Assembly (NCBI GenBank): GCA_030248135.1
Contig: JASANC010001756.1
Coordinates: 1 to 18,151 of the forward strand
Reading direction: 5' to 3'
Source of the DNA: Theristus sp. LFF4_11
Lineage: Eukaryota > Nematoda > Chromadorea > Monhysterida > Xyalidae
DNA length: 18,151 nt
The notes under the pieces were generated by a model, which did not search any database, had not been told where the DNA came from, and saw nothing but the letters and a program-made list of their open reading frames with translations. Positions 18,118-18,151 of this stretch are shown in pieces. The position numbers were made by a program, and so were the translations under genes. The first letter of the stretch is position 1, and every line of letters starts with the position of its first letter.

Positions 18118-18151
18118 CTTTTTGACTCGTGTCTAACAGCGCTTCACTTAG
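18118..18151 (-). CDS. exon cut by the window edge
   Basis: Reads LSEALLDTSQK and ends at a strong donor (G|GTAAGC). Its phase fits the exon at 17873-18067. The gene extends beyond the right edge. Confidence 0.5.

Noticed and set aside
1..18151. CRISPR arrays, bacterial operons, rRNA or tRNA genes
   Set aside because: No spacer-repeat array, Shine-Dalgarno-led gene string or recognisable cloverleaf was seen; the DNA has spliceosomal introns.

Overview
The window is animal (metazoan) nuclear DNA: split genes with GT-AG introns, several class II transposons with target-site duplications, AT-rich introns and long C/G homopolymers. The gene content (a spindle-checkpoint gene, a secreted protein made of ShKT domains, N-glycosylated extracellular exons) and the frequent acceptor ending TTTTCAG fit an invertebrate. 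The acceptors and ShKT architecture recall nematodes, but the sequence alone does not fix the phylum.

Layout. 21-6534 is one 6.5 kb non-autonomous hAT-type element with an exact 8-bp target duplication (CTTGCAAC at 13-20 and 6535-6542). Its core is a large palindrome: two inverted arrays of a ~173-bp satellite monomer organised as ~346-bp dimers (about 1189-2545 and 3867-5503) around a GC-rich/AT-rich spacer. 6718-8434 on the minus strand holds the first three coding exons of a BUBR1/Mad3-type checkpoint gene with an N-terminal KEN box and the start of the Mad3/BUB1 TPR region. A second hAT (6869-7592, duplication GTGTTGTC) sits in its intron 2, and the 6.5 kb element appears to sit in intron 3, with exon 4 probably starting at the left window edge.

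About 8800-9780 is a C/G-run-rich inverted-repeat element whose middle carries a broken copy of a ShKT exon. The last four exons of an unrecognised plus-strand gene follow (9791-10387), converging on the 3' end of a seven-exon minus-strand gene (10522-14544). That gene encodes a predicted 412-residue secreted protein with a Pro/Thr-rich linker and three ShKT domains; every intron is phase 1. Its introns carry a TIR element (10826-11275), a small TA-flanked hairpin (12013-12137) and an inverted repeat (14193-14382). Its first intron appears to end in CG instead of AG.

14555-16377 has no gene I can support. 16378-18151 (minus strand) contains exon-like segments rich in N-glycosylation sequons, one with an Ig-like Cys motif. 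I could not join these into a consistent gene. They include a frame break and a partial tandem duplicate, so part of this region may be pseudogenic.
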